Below are positions 1-7,147 of a DNA stretch of 26,252 nucleotides, piece by piece (the stretch's first letter is position 1; the number at the start of each line of letters is the position of its first letter). Below the pieces are notes generated by a model. That model saw only the letters and a program-made list of their open reading frames with translations. It was not told the origin of the DNA and made no database searches. Source of the DNA: MFAQ01 sp964592455 (GTDB lineage: Bacteria > Patescibacteriota > Microgenomatia > UBA1400 > MFAQ01); assembly GCA_964592455.1 (NCBI GenBank), contig CAZQDQ010000003.1:1-26252 (forward strand), in the 5' to 3' direction. The position numbers and the translations under genes were made by a program.

Positions 1-84
1 CAAACCCATGGCAAGAACCAAAAATGATGGCCCTAACATTTTCCAAAAATTACCAATCTTTGGAAACGTTTTTTTTATCTCCAT
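1..84 (-). CDS. N-terminal fragment of an Nramp-like metal transporter (partial)
   Basis: Only the first 28 codons are present; the gene runs off the left edge. The readable N-terminus has a short basic head followed by the motif MLGPSFLVLAMGL. It resembles the start of the first membrane helix of Nramp-family divalent metal transporters (a GPxxL stretch in helix 1). That family moves Mn2+ or Fe2+ with protons across the inner membrane. The ATG is preceded by a TAGAAT box 6 nt upstream and no Shine-Dalgarno sequence, so the mRNA may be leaderless. The gene is divergent from the epimerase. With so little sequence, another multi-helix transporter family cannot be excluded. Confidence 0.5.
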   Translation of the reverse strand, partial: MEIKKTFPKIGNFWKMLGPSFLVLAMGL

Positions 85-90
85 TAAACA

Positions 91-96
91 ATTCTA
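91..96 (-). promoter_or_regulatory. Putative -10 box of the Nramp-like gene
   Basis: Read on the minus strand this is TAGAAT (5/6 to TATAAT), ending 6 nt before the ATG. No convincing -35 is seen. A small inverted repeat, TTAAC-GAAT-GTTAA at 125-138, lies in the same divergent intergenic region and could be an operator. Confidence 0.35.
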
Positions 97-172
97 AACC
101 ATCTTAGTTTTTAGTCTACTTTCTTTAACGAATGTTAAAATACCCTATCAAGTACATTTAAGGATACATAAA

Positions 173-1069
173 ATGAAAACAATACTAGTCACTGGTGGTG
201 CTGGACATGTTGGCTCTCATATTATCGAACAACTAATCGTCACCAATCCTAAAAACAAAATTATTTCTCTCGATAACTACTTTAGTGGTAAAACTGAAAA
301 CCACATACCTGGTGCAGAATACCGATTTGGTCACACCAAAGATATTTTCAAACACATCAAAGAAACACCAGACATCGTCTTTCACTTAGGTGAATATGCA
401 CGAATAGCTCCGTCTTTTCAGGACGTCGAGAAAGTTTATGATATGAACATTTTGGGTACGTTTCAGGTTGCCGAGTTTTGCCGACAAAAGAAAATCAAAA
501 AACTTGTTTATGCCGCCTCAAGTACCAAATTTGCCATTGAAGGTAACGGCAGGAATCAAAACCCCTACTCTTTTTCCAAAGCTACAAATGTCGACCTTAT
601 AAATAACTACGGAACTTGGTACGACTTACCTTACGCCATCTGCTACTTTTACAACGCCTTTGGGCCAAGAGAAAACAGTGATCTCAAGTACGGTACTTTA
701 ATAGCTAAATATGAAAAAGCATGGCTAAACGGAGAAAGCTTAAAGGTTGTCAAACCCGGAACCCAAAGAAGAAACTTTACGTATGTTGGCGATCTCGCCC
801 GTGGCATTATCCAAGTTGCAGAAAAAGGCAGCGGAGACGGTTATACCCTTGGCAACACCAACAGCTACTCTGTTTTAGAAATTGCTCAAGCTTTTGAAGG
901 AGAAATTGATTTTGTTGACGGCTATCCCGGAAGAGCCGAGTCAGGACAAGCACCAAACAAAGCAAGAGACGAACTTGGCTGGGAAGCAACTATAAATGTG
1001 ATTGATTACATCAAAAACTTCTGCAAAGAAAACAAGGCAAAAAAATTGTCGAACAGGGTACTTGTCTAA
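173..1069 (+). CDS. NAD-dependent epimerase/dehydratase (extended SDR, UDP-sugar epimerase-like)
   Basis: This is a 298-aa cytoplasmic enzyme of the extended short-chain dehydrogenase family, which interconverts or dehydrates nucleotide sugars using bound NAD. The Rossmann glycine motif TGGAGHVGS is at residues 7-15. The catalytic pair is visible as YSFSK (YxxxK, about residues 133-137), after an AASSTKF strand that supplies the catalytic Ser/Thr. Length is slightly shorter than GalE (about 330-340 aa). An AAGGA Shine-Dalgarno sequence 7-8 nt before the ATG supports this start. The gene appears monocistronic, and its own terminator overlaps the stop codon. The exact sugar substrate (UDP-glucose, UDP-glucuronate or dTDP-sugar) cannot be read from sequence. 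Its likely role is envelope or exopolysaccharide precursor supply. Confidence 0.85.
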   Translation: MKTILVTGGAGHVGSHIIEQLIVTNPKNKIISLDNYFSGKTENHIPGAEYRFGHTKDIFKHIKETPDIVFHLGEYARIAPSFQDVEKVYDMNILGTFQVAEFCRQKKIKKLVYAASSTKFAIEGNGRNQNPYSFSKATNVDLINNYGTWYDLPYAICYFYNAFGPRENSDLKYGTLIAKYEKAWLNGESLKVVKPGTQRRNFTYVGDLARGIIQVAEKGSGDGYTLGNTNSYSVLEIAQAFEGEIDFVDGYPGRAESGQAPNKARDELGWEATINVIDYIKNFCKENKAKKLSNRVLV

Positions 1070-1082
1070 AGTACCCTTTTTT
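1056..1082 (+). terminator. Rho-independent terminator of the epimerase gene
   Basis: The stem GGGTAC / GTACCC with a 9-nt loop is followed by six T. The TAA stop codon lies inside the loop, so the terminator overlaps the end of the coding region. Confidence 0.75.
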
Positions 1083-1205
1083 AATTATAGCCACATACAA
1101 ACCCTACTTAATCAAAACCTATCAATTTTCAGTGATCACTTTAATTTCAATATAAATTAACCGTCATGATAAAATTTTCATCTACACTTTAAAAAGGAGA
1201 AAATT

Positions 1206-1646
1206 ATGAAGGTAAAAGACATGTTGCTAGTTGCCCATTCTATAAGCGATAAAGTCTACACTACCACTCCGTTTGCCAATATTGAAAGCGTTTCTAAAAC
1301 CTTAACTGATAAAGGTGTCGGTGCTTTACCCGTGGTCAGAGACGGAAAACTGGTCGGCATAATCTCCGAACGCGACATAGTTACCAAAGTTGTTGCCAAA
1401 AGATTGAGTCCTCAACACACCACAGTTATGGAGGTTATGACCCCAAACCCCTCTGTCGTTTTCCTAAGCTACGACCTCGAGGAATGTTTAGATATGATGG
1501 AGCGAGGTAAATTTCGCCACCTTCCCGTAATCGACAACTATAAACTCATTGGAATGATCTCTATCCGCGATATTTTGGTTGCCCTTGTAAAAGAAAAAGA
1601 GAATCTGGCTGAGCATTTCCAAAGATTCATTGTTGCCAACCGTTAA
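1206..1646 (+). CDS. CBS-domain pair protein
   Basis: This 146-aa soluble protein is made almost entirely of two tandem CBS motifs (about residues 10-65 and 75-135), which form one Bateman module that usually binds AMP, ATP or SAM-type adenosyl ligands. Visible CBS signatures are VGALPVVRDGKLVGIISERDIV and, in the second copy, FRHLPVIDNYKLIGMISIRDIL. There is no fused catalytic domain, so it is probably a stand-alone nucleotide sensor. A strong AAAAAGGAG Shine-Dalgarno sequence lies just before the ATG. A strong terminator follows, so the gene looks monocistronic. The partner protein is not evident from the neighbours. Confidence 0.88.
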   Translation: MKVKDMLLVAHSISDKVYTTTPFANIESVSKTLTDKGVGALPVVRDGKLVGIISERDIVTKVVAKRLSPQHTTVMEVMTPNPSVVFLSYDLEECLDMMERGKFRHLPVIDNYKLIGMISIRDILVALVKEKENLAEHFQRFIVANR

Positions 1647-1656
1647 CTTATCAATC

Positions 1657-1683
1657 TCGCCTTTGTATCAAAGGCGATTTTTA
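1657..1683 (+). terminator. Rho-independent terminator of the CBS gene
   Basis: An 8-bp stem, TCGCCTTT / AAAGGCGA, with a 5-nt loop is followed by a T-rich tail. The tail overlaps the last codons of the convergent small ORF. Confidence 0.8.
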
Positions 1684-1857
1684 TTGTTTATTACTTGCCA
1701 TATCTATTAACAATTCTTCCAATTCACCAAGCTCTTCTTCACTAATAAACTCACCTGCATCATGCCCCAAAAACTCTATCCAGTCTATATCATTTAGGTC
1801 ATTTACTTTGCCAGATGGTACAAATATTTTCTTGTCAGTATTCTCTACTTCAGTCAC
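1681..1857 (-). CDS. Small acidic hypothetical protein (58 aa)
   Basis: I do not recognise the family. The start is set at a GTG because a near-perfect AAAGGAGGT Shine-Dalgarno sequence lies 7 nt upstream; the longer open frame (to 1953) has no such signal. The product is very acidic at its C-terminus (GEFISEEELGELEELLIDMA) with no membrane segment or Cys pair. The GTG overlaps the TGA stop of a tiny upstream ORF (1850-1948), a typical translational-coupling arrangement. The acidic helix would suit a small antitoxin- or adaptor-like protein, but that is only a guess. Confidence 0.6.
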   Translation of the reverse strand: MTEVENTDKKIFVPSGKVNDLNDIDWIEFLGHDAGEFISEEELGELEELLIDMASNKQ

Positions 1858-1948
1858 TTTTAACACCTCCTTTCTTGAAAAAATTGTCAAAAAAATGGCC
1901 TCTCGGCCAGTAAACAGCAGTTTTAATCTCTTCTTTAATATCATCCAT
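1850..1948 (-). CDS. Tiny ORF (32 aa) overlapping the start of the 58-aa gene
   Basis: The frame encodes 32 residues beginning MDDIKEEIKTAVYW and ending FFKKGGVKSD, with an acidic head and a basic aromatic tail. Its TGA overlaps the GTG of the following gene, and it contains that gene's Shine-Dalgarno sequence, so reading it could couple the two. A TTG at 1973-1975 would give 41 residues. No strong ribosome binding site is visible for it. It may be a real small protein, a leader peptide, or chance. Confidence 0.35.
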   Translation of the reverse strand: MDDIKEEIKTAVYWPRGHFFDNFFKKGGVKSD

Positions 1949-2003
1949 ATCATCCAAAAGATAAGTATATTCCAAATCGTGTCAGACTTCTAACCCTAGT
2001 CTT

Positions 2004-2750
2004 TTACTGGTAAATAACCCCAACTCCAACCACATCACCTGTGGTCAAAGTATTCTTCTTTACCTCAGCTTTGGCACCATACCCAAACATCGTGTTTTCC
2101 ATATACTCGCTTGTGTAGTGGTCATTAAGACCCATCCAATGTCCAAGTTCGTGAGTCAAAATATTTTGAGAATCGTAAGTATTTACCACTCCGCATGTAT
2201 TGTCCGACCAAGTCCATGAATACTTTTGATTCATAATAGTGTCCACATCTACCACTTGTTTGGTGACAGTATTGTAACGGGTATAAGTTACCGCTAAAGC
2301 ATTCCCACTTGTTCTACCCCACGCCAATATGTTTTGACCATCACCAGATTGTCTGTTTAGCTTTGTGTCTTGTCCGCGAACAAATTGCACCTTATTCCCA
2401 ACGCTGTTTTGCCACACCTCAAAAGATCTTTTAGCAATCTCTGGCCAATTACCCGCTCCAACACTTGCTGGTACCGTACTTACGTTCAGTTGATAAGTTA
2501 CAGTTCCTGGCAATTTCCACCCTGTCGCACCAACCACAGCATCTGAATTTTCATCAACACACGCCAAAATTTCCGTAGCTGATTCCTTCACCTTATGAAC
2601 AAAAACCCTTACTCTCTGATTCTTATTCTCTGGGTCTTGATAGTCTCCATCTGCCTCAGGTATGTCCATTGATTTTGCCAAAATACTAGGTGCAAAAATC
2701 AAAGCCAAAAATAACATAACAACTATATTTCTCATACTCCAATATATCAC
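2004..2750 (-). CDS. Secreted metzincin-type zinc metalloprotease (snapalysin/matrixin-like)
   Basis: This 248-aa predicted exported protease has an N-terminal hydrophobic signal (MRNIVVMLFLALIFAPSILA) followed by a mature domain. The zinc site is near the C-terminus: HELGHWMGLNDH, with a following Met-turn candidate ENTMFGYG. HExxHxxG is intact. The eleventh position is Asp, as in snapalysin (HExxHxxGxxD), and His comes one residue later, where matrixins would have His at position 11. I place the start at a GTG with a GGAGG sequence 8 nt upstream; an ATG five codons later sits too close to any Shine-Dalgarno. It probably acts outside the cell on host or environmental proteins. It lies immediately downstream of a small membrane protein gene on the same strand. 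Confidence 0.78.
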   Translation of the reverse strand: MIYWSMRNIVVMLFLALIFAPSILAKSMDIPEADGDYQDPENKNQRVRVFVHKVKESATEILACVDENSDAVVGATGWKLPGTVTYQLNVSTVPASVGAGNWPEIAKRSFEVWQNSVGNKVQFVRGQDTKLNRQSGDGQNILAWGRTSGNALAVTYTRYNTVTKQVVDVDTIMNQKYSWTWSDNTCGVVNTYDSQNILTHELGHWMGLNDHYTSEYMENTMFGYGAKAEVKKNTLTTGDVVGVGVIYQ

Positions 2751-2783
2751 TTTTCTACCCTCCAACAATTTAATTTCAATCAC

Positions 2784-3089
2784 TTAAATAGTCCCAGAAA
2801 AAAGTAAAGCTAAAACGACTACGGTAAAAATTGCAAAAGTCCCTATCGTTCCCACAAATAAATCTGCTGCCTGCTTTTTCTTACCTTCAATAAACAACTG
2901 AAATGGTTGATAGAAAAATATATATGCCATTACTGCTGCCGAAAGAGTAAAAACTGTCAACATTACAATCGGGGCAAAAAAAGTGTCTGGTTTATTCCTT
3001 AGTGGCTGAGTCACCATCGTCATTACTGACACCACCAAAACAATATACCCCAAAGCGCTAATGGCGTTTACAATTGGATTTTTAGTCAT
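2784..3089 (-). CDS. Small membrane protein, three predicted helices (hypothetical)
   Basis: The 101-aa protein has three hydrophobic stretches (about residues 10-27, 39-61 and 78-99), separated by short polar loops with the basic segment EGKKKQAADL. No known domain is recognised. Only about 30 nt separate its stop from the protease start, so both are probably co-transcribed; this protein could aid export or simply be a neighbour. Confidence 0.6.
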   Translation of the reverse strand: MTKNPIVNAISALGYIVLVVSVMTMVTQPLRNKPDTFFAPIVMLTVFTLSAAVMAYIFFYQPFQLFIEGKKKQAADLFVGTIGTFAIFTVVVLALLFSGTI

Positions 3090-3131
3090 AAGACTATTCT
3101 ACTCTCACAATGCAACCATTAAAAAAAATAA

Positions 3132-3137
3132 TATAAA
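3132..3137 (+). promoter_or_regulatory. Putative -10 box of the Kef-type antiporter gene
   Basis: TATAAA ends 8 nt before the ATG at 3146, with no Shine-Dalgarno sequence between them. No good -35 is evident. The spacing fits transcription starting at or next to the start codon. Confidence 0.35.
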
Positions 3138-3145
3138 CTTACTCT

Positions 3146-4846
3146 ATGAACTTAAACTCTTTTGCGGAAATAGGCATTTTAATGGGAATAGCCACCATCA
3201 TCTCTCTTTTCATGCGTTTCTTAAAACAACCGCTTATTATTGGCCATATTATTACCGGATTTCTTGTTGGTAGGTATGCACTTAGTATCTTTCACAATAT
3301 GGAAACCTTTGAGCTTTTCAGTCACTTAGGAATTGCTTTCTTGCTCTTTAGTGTCGGACTAAACCTTAACCCCAAAGTTTTAAAAGAGTTTGGCCTTGCA
3401 TCGGTATTAAACACCTTTGGTCAAATATTCTTAACTGGACTTGCCGGAGTTCTAATCTGTTTATCAATTGGCTACAACCTAGTTACCTCGCTCTATGTTG
3501 GCATCGCTATCTCCTTCTCTAGTACTGTTATTGTTCTAAAGCTTCTAGCTGATAAGGGTGACTTGGACAAGCTGTACGTAAAAGTTTCAATTGGATCTTT
3601 ACTTCTTCAGGATTTAATCGCCATAATTCTATTATTTGTTATCCCAATTACAACAGGGTCAACTGGAACAGGACTAGAACTAATCAAAACATTAAGCCTA
3701 GGTCTTTTTGCTGGAGTAGGTGTTTTCCTCTTTGCAAATTATATTATTGGTTTCCTTCACCCCTATCTCACCCGCTCTCAGGAACTACTTTTTTTATTTG
3801 CCAACTCATGGGCAATTGGAGTCTCAATACTTTTTAGCTACATCGGATTTTCACTGGAAGGCGGGGCCTTAGTTGCCGGTGTCGCCCTCTCCTCTCTTCC
3901 AAGCAGCAAAGAAATAAACGCCAGACTCACACCATTACGAGATTTCTTTATTGTCGCCTTCTTTATCCTGTTGGGAACAAGGATGGTAATTGGTGATTTT
4001 AGCAAGATTTTTGTCCCTGCAATTATCCTTTCTGTTTTTGTTTTGTTAATTAACCCAATAATCCAAATGATTGTCATGGGCTTTTTGGGTTACAGAAAAA
4101 AAACTAGTTTTCAGACAGGTATGATGGCTGCCCAAATCAGTGAGTTTTCTCTTATTCTTGTAGGGTTGGGTGTGACCTTAAAACAAGTTGACACTCACGT
4201 TCTTTCCACTGTCACCCTTGTTGGTATTATCACTATTTTTATATCCACCTATCTAATTTTTTACTCTGACAAAATCTACGGATATCTCGCCCCAGCCCTG
4301 AATATATTCGAAAGAAAAAATGCCCGCGAAAAAGCAATTCACATCGAAAAATATCCTATTATCATCATCGGTAGCGGAAGAGTTGGTTACGACTTTATAA
4401 AACTGTTCAAAAAACAAGGTTTAAGGTTCTTGGTAATCGAACACGACCCAGAGGCCATCGAACACCTTAAAAGGTTGAATGTAAATTACTTCTACGGCGA
4501 TGCAGCCGACCCTGACCTGCTAGAAGACATCAAAATCAACCACGCTGAACTAGTTATCTCCACCGTTCCAGATCTTTCAACCAACTTAATTGTTCTGGCA
4601 ATTTCAAAAAAATCTCCCAAACCACCGCTAGTTATGCAGGTTGCTCACAGTATAAGCAACGCCCTAGAGTTATACAACGCAGGATCTGGCTATGTCGTTC
4701 TTCCTCATTTTCTAGGCGGAAAATATGCCTCACAACTCCTAAAAAACCCAGCAAAACTCAAAACTATCAGAGAAAAGCATATCTCTCAACTAAAAGACAG
4801 AAGCAACTACGGTCAAGAACACCCTCAGATAGAGCGTCTAAGATAA
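3146..4846 (+). CDS. Kef-type K+/H+ antiporter (CPA2) with TrkA-N/RCK domain
   Basis: This 566-aa membrane transporter has an N-terminal Na+/H+-exchanger domain of roughly 12 helices (residues about 5-380), a short linker, and a cytoplasmic nucleotide-binding RCK domain (about 400-520). The RCK domain begins with IIIIGSGRVGYDF (GxGxxG) and carries an acidic ribose-binding position in VIEHDPEAIE. CPA2 proteins exchange monovalent cations for protons, and the RCK domain gates them through NAD(H) or other ligands. The exchanger half has the family-typical LLLQDLIAI segment. Length matches KefB/KefC-like proteins (about 560-620 aa). It is a single gene with a possible terminator at its end. Confidence 0.9.
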   Translation: MNLNSFAEIGILMGIATIISLFMRFLKQPLIIGHIITGFLVGRYALSIFHNMETFELFSHLGIAFLLFSVGLNLNPKVLKEFGLASVLNTFGQIFLTGLAGVLICLSIGYNLVTSLYVGIAISFSSTVIVLKLLADKGDLDKLYVKVSIGSLLLQDLIAIILLFVIPITTGSTGTGLELIKTLSLGLFAGVGVFLFANYIIGFLHPYLTRSQELLFLFANSWAIGVSILFSYIGFSLEGGALVAGVALSSLPSSKEINARLTPLRDFFIVAFFILLGTRMVIGDFSKIFVPAIILSVFVLLINPIIQMIVMGFLGYRKKTSFQTGMMAAQISEFSLILVGLGVTLKQVDTHVLSTVTLVGIITIFISTYLIFYSDKIYGYLAPALNIFERKNAREKAIHIEKYPIIIIGSGRVGYDFIKLFKKQGLRFLVIEHDPEAIEHLKRLNVNYFYGDAADPDLLEDIKINHAELVISTVPDLSTNLIVLAISKKSPKPPLVMQVAHSISNALELYNAGSGYVVLPHFLGGKYASQLLKNPAKLKTIREKHISQLKDRSNYGQEHPQIERLR

Positions 4847-4850
4847 GAAC

Positions 4851-4884
4851 AAAGGATCAACTTTTACCGAGCTATCCTTTTTAT
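4851..4884. terminator. Possible bidirectional terminator between convergent genes
   Basis: The inverted repeat AAAGGAT / ATCCTTT has a 16-nt loop and is followed by TT on the plus strand. The mirror side also ends in a T-rich run. It lies between the antiporter stop and the MTHFR-like stop and slightly overlaps the latter. Confidence 0.4.
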
Positions 4885-5721
4885 CTCTTCTACCGATGTG
4901 CTGATGTTCCCCAGTGTAAAGACACTTGTCCCCACCACTCCCAAATCCATAGCTCCACCGCTCATTAAAGACCTCAAAAAGTCCTCTGGGTTGTAACCAA
5001 AAACTGAATACTCTGCCATCTTAATTGCCAACTTAGGTTTACTATTTAAGAAAGCTAACACATCTTCAACCCCCAAACTACTTAATACTTTCAAAAAAGT
5101 ATCCCACCTTACCTTTCCCAATACTCCAACTCTAACCGGCAAATATACACCTTTTTTTCTTATATCAATCAACCAATCAATAAATCTCTCCTCATCAAAA
5201 CACATCTGTGTTACTATCTCCATTTCAACACCCAAACTTTCTGACAACTCTTGCTTTACTAACAAAGTTTCAATCGCCGTGGGATCCATCGGATTCCCTT
5301 CAGGGTGGCCAGCCACGTCAATCTTCTCAAAAACAACTCCTCTCTCGCAAAAAGCTCTAATTAAACTAACTGTATCATGATATTTGTTGCTTCCAAGTCT
5401 TCCATCACCGCGCACCAAAAAAACCTTTTTAATCCCTTCTTTTTTCACGCTATCAGACAAAATATCCATTTCGACATCCCCAGCCACCCTTGCCGCCGCT
5501 AGGTGCAAAATTGTTCTTTCTTTATTTTCTTCACCTAGCTTCTCAAAAAAACTCAAACTATCACCATATCCAGTAGGCCGACAGGTTACTCTAATTTGGC
5601 TGCTTCTAGGTATTTTTTCTATCAAAGATACAGCCTTCTCAGTTGGCAATACCTCAAAGTCAACATAATCCAAAAGCTTTATTTTTTCCCCAAACTCAAC
5701 TAATTGGTTTTTTTCTTTCAT
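4864..5721 (-). CDS. Methylenetetrahydrofolate reductase-like protein (MetF family)
   Basis: The 285-aa cytoplasmic protein has the layout of the flavin-dependent MTHFR (beta/alpha)8 barrel: FEVLPTEK at the N-terminus, RVTCRPTGYG, KVFLVRGDG (family LRGD strand), DVAGHPEGNP (family YPE-HP motif), EIVTQMCFDEERF (TQ-F-D motif) and LPVRVGVLGKV. The family reduces methylene- to methyl-tetrahydrofolate for methionine synthesis. No methionine synthase or folate gene is nearby, so its partner is unknown and a related one-carbon function is possible. It lies 15 nt downstream of the DUF1801 gene on the same strand, with no clear Shine-Dalgarno, and probably belongs to that transcript. Confidence 0.75.
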   Translation of the reverse strand: MKEKNQLVEFGEKIKLLDYVDFEVLPTEKAVSLIEKIPRSSQIRVTCRPTGYGDSLSFFEKLGEENKERTILHLAAARVAGDVEMDILSDSVKKEGIKKVFLVRGDGRLGSNKYHDTVSLIRAFCERGVVFEKIDVAGHPEGNPMDPTAIETLLVKQELSESLGVEMEIVTQMCFDEERFIDWLIDIRKKGVYLPVRVGVLGKVRWDTFLKVLSSLGVEDVLAFLNSKPKLAIKMAEYSVFGYNPEDFLRSLMSGGAMDLGVVGTSVFTLGNISTSVEEIKRIAR

Positions 5722-5736
5722 GCGGCCGTCTCACAA

Positions 5737-6156
5737 CTAACCACCCACCAATCCTGGTTTTTTTGAAGCCAGTCTTATTACCTCCTCTAAAACAGCCATC
5801 TTTACATCGCCAAGCTTTGCAAAACGAATACAACTCTTTCCCACACTCACTTTTCCCAACCTCTCCTTGTATATTTCAGCTAAATACTTCCCCTTTTCCA
5901 AAGAGCAAACATACACGCTAACATAATTCTTCTGACTAGCGATGGCTATTGTCGGCCAGTTTATTATCTCTCCCTTGTAGTTCTTATACTCAAAACTACC
6001 ATATCCAGGCATATTGTATAAAAAGTTTGGCTGTAACTCAGGGGCTGCTTTTATTACTAGATTGTGCAGTTTTACCAGCATTTCTCGCCTCTCTTCTGGT
6101 AACCCATCCCAATACTCTTCAATTGTTTTGGCTTTCACCTTTTTAAACATATTCAT
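5737..6156 (-). CDS. DUF1801 / YdhG-like small protein
   Basis: The 139-aa protein shows the DUF1801 pattern: TIEEYWDGLPEERREMLVKL at the N-terminus, an APELQPNFLYNMPGYGSF core, and a C-terminal CIRFAKLGDVKMAVLEEVI helix. The family is thought to have an iron-chaperone-like or frataxin-related fold, but its function is unsettled. I choose the ATG at 6154-6156 because a perfect TATAAT lies exactly 7 nt upstream and there is no Shine-Dalgarno; the longer open frame to 6207 would start upstream of that promoter element. It is divergent from tspO with a shared, palindrome-containing intergenic region. Confidence 0.75.
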   Translation of the reverse strand: MNMFKKVKAKTIEEYWDGLPEERREMLVKLHNLVIKAAPELQPNFLYNMPGYGSFEYKNYKGEIINWPTIAIASQKNYVSVYVCSLEKGKYLAEIYKERLGKVSVGKSCIRFAKLGDVKMAVLEEVIRLASKKPGLVGG

Positions 6157-6163
6157 GAAACAA

Positions 6164-6169
6164 ATTATA
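6164..6169 (-). promoter_or_regulatory. -10 box (TATAAT) of the DUF1801 gene, leaderless type
   Basis: The minus strand reads a perfect TATAAT with 7 nt to the ATG. No -35 match is seen at 16-18 bp. The adjacent palindrome at 6170-6185 may bind an activator or repressor. Confidence 0.5.
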
Positions 6170-6185
6170 ACAACTACACAGTTGT
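6170..6185. promoter_or_regulatory. Inverted repeat between divergent promoters (possible operator)
   Basis: The perfect repeat ACAACT-acac-AGTTGT sits between the -10 box of the DUF1801 gene and the -35 box of tspO, partly overlapping the latter. The position suits a shared regulator, but chance cannot be excluded for a 6-bp arm. Confidence 0.35.
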
Positions 6186-6210
6186 CACTCTTTACTATTT
6201 GGCTCATACT
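6182..6210 (+). promoter_or_regulatory. Putative promoter of tspO
   Basis: TTGTCA and CATACT are separated by 17 bp, with 7 nt between the -10 box and the GTG start. This would give a leaderless mRNA. Confidence 0.45.
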
Positions 6211-6217
6211 GTACTAA

Positions 6218-6688
6218 GTGAAAAACATTTTCAAACTCTCCCTCTCCGTTATCGGTTGTGAACTTGTCGGTCTACTAGGAACCCCGTTTACTATTACCGC
6301 CATTCCTACATGGTATGCCGGTCTTAACAAACCGTTCTTTTCTCCTCCTAACTGGCTCTTTGGCCCAGTTTGGACAACACTCTACCTTTTAATGGGAATT
6401 TCCATCTACTTAATCTGGACACAAGGCACCAAAAAGAAAGGATTTAAAAAAGCCGTCTGGCTATTCTTTATCCAATTATTTCTAAATCTTATCTGGTCTC
6501 CTATATTTTTTGGTCTCAAATCCCCCGAACTAGGGCTACTTGTTATCATTCCCTTGTTATTCTTCATAGCCGCCACTATTAAAAGTTTCTACCCGCTATC
6601 CAAAACAGCCTCTCAACTCCTTATTCCTTATCTCCTCTGGGTCAGTTTTGCCACCGTACTTAATGCAGCCATCGCAATTTTAAACTAG
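6218..6688 (+). CDS. tspO: TspO/MBR family membrane protein
   Basis: The 156-aa inner-membrane protein has five predicted helices, matching TspO in length and motifs: WYAGLNKPFFSPPNWLFGPVW after helix 1, TLYLLMGIS, FLNLIWSPIFFG, and a final LWVSFATVLNAAI helix. TspO proteins bind porphyrins and related tetrapyrroles and take part in stress-linked tetrapyrrole handling or redox signalling. The start is a GTG with no Shine-Dalgarno but with a promoter-like pair ending 7 nt upstream. It is convergent with the DUF1428 gene and shows no visible terminator. In a reduced genome it may sense or degrade host-derived porphyrin, which is inference. Confidence 0.92.
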   Translation: MKNIFKLSLSVIGCELVGLLGTPFTITAIPTWYAGLNKPFFSPPNWLFGPVWTTLYLLMGISIYLIWTQGTKKKGFKKAVWLFFIQLFLNLIWSPIFFGLKSPELGLLVIIPLLFFIAATIKSFYPLSKTASQLLIPYLLWVSFATVLNAAIAILN

Positions 6689-6709
6689 ATATATCCTTGT
6701 AAGAAAATT

Positions 6710-7090
6710 CTACCCTTCTACTTCTACCTCAAAACCTCCATAAGCCATTCGTTTCATATCAAAAGGCATTACAAAATCTTTGTATTCTTCCGCCTTTTCA
6801 CCCATTTCTGCCATTACTTTTGCGTTAACCTCGTCACGATGCTCTTTCGATTTAAAGGTAATAAATGAAAACCAGACTTCTTCATCGTTACTCGCCCCTG
6901 CCATGTCTATAAAAGAGCGTGCCTTTTCTCCACCCATTTCCTGAGGAATAAGATCATTACCCCGACATTCAAAATAAGATAGTGCCCCGTACTTTATCCA
7001 AGTATCTCTACCACTCTCCGCCATCTTTTTATATTCGTCAGTTTTGTCTTTTGGTACTACTAACACAAATCCATCTACATATTTTGCCAT
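6710..7090 (-). CDS. DUF1428 (YbaA-like) protein
   Basis: This 126-aa protein matches the DUF1428 family: YVDGFVLVVPKDKTDEYKKMA at the N-terminus, then YGALSYFECRGND, a central WFSFITFKSKEHRDEVNAKV, and a PFDMKRMAYGGFE C-terminus. The family adopts a dimeric ferredoxin-like alpha/beta-barrel fold; its biochemical role is unknown. The ATG is preceded by TATACT with exactly 7 nt spacing and no Shine-Dalgarno. It has no operon partner. Confidence 0.85.
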   Translation of the reverse strand: MAKYVDGFVLVVPKDKTDEYKKMAESGRDTWIKYGALSYFECRGNDLIPQEMGGEKARSFIDMAGASNDEEVWFSFITFKSKEHRDEVNAKVMAEMGEKAEEYKDFVMPFDMKRMAYGGFEVEVEG

Positions 7091-7097
7091 AACACTT

Positions 7098-7103
7098 AGT
7101 ATA
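7098..7103 (-). promoter_or_regulatory. -10 box (TATACT) of the DUF1428 gene, leaderless type
   Basis: TATACT on the minus strand ends 7 nt before the ATG. No -35 of good quality is visible. Confidence 0.45.
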
Positions 7104-7147
7104 ACAAACGCTTATATTTCAACTATAAAAGATTATAGGACCCTTTG

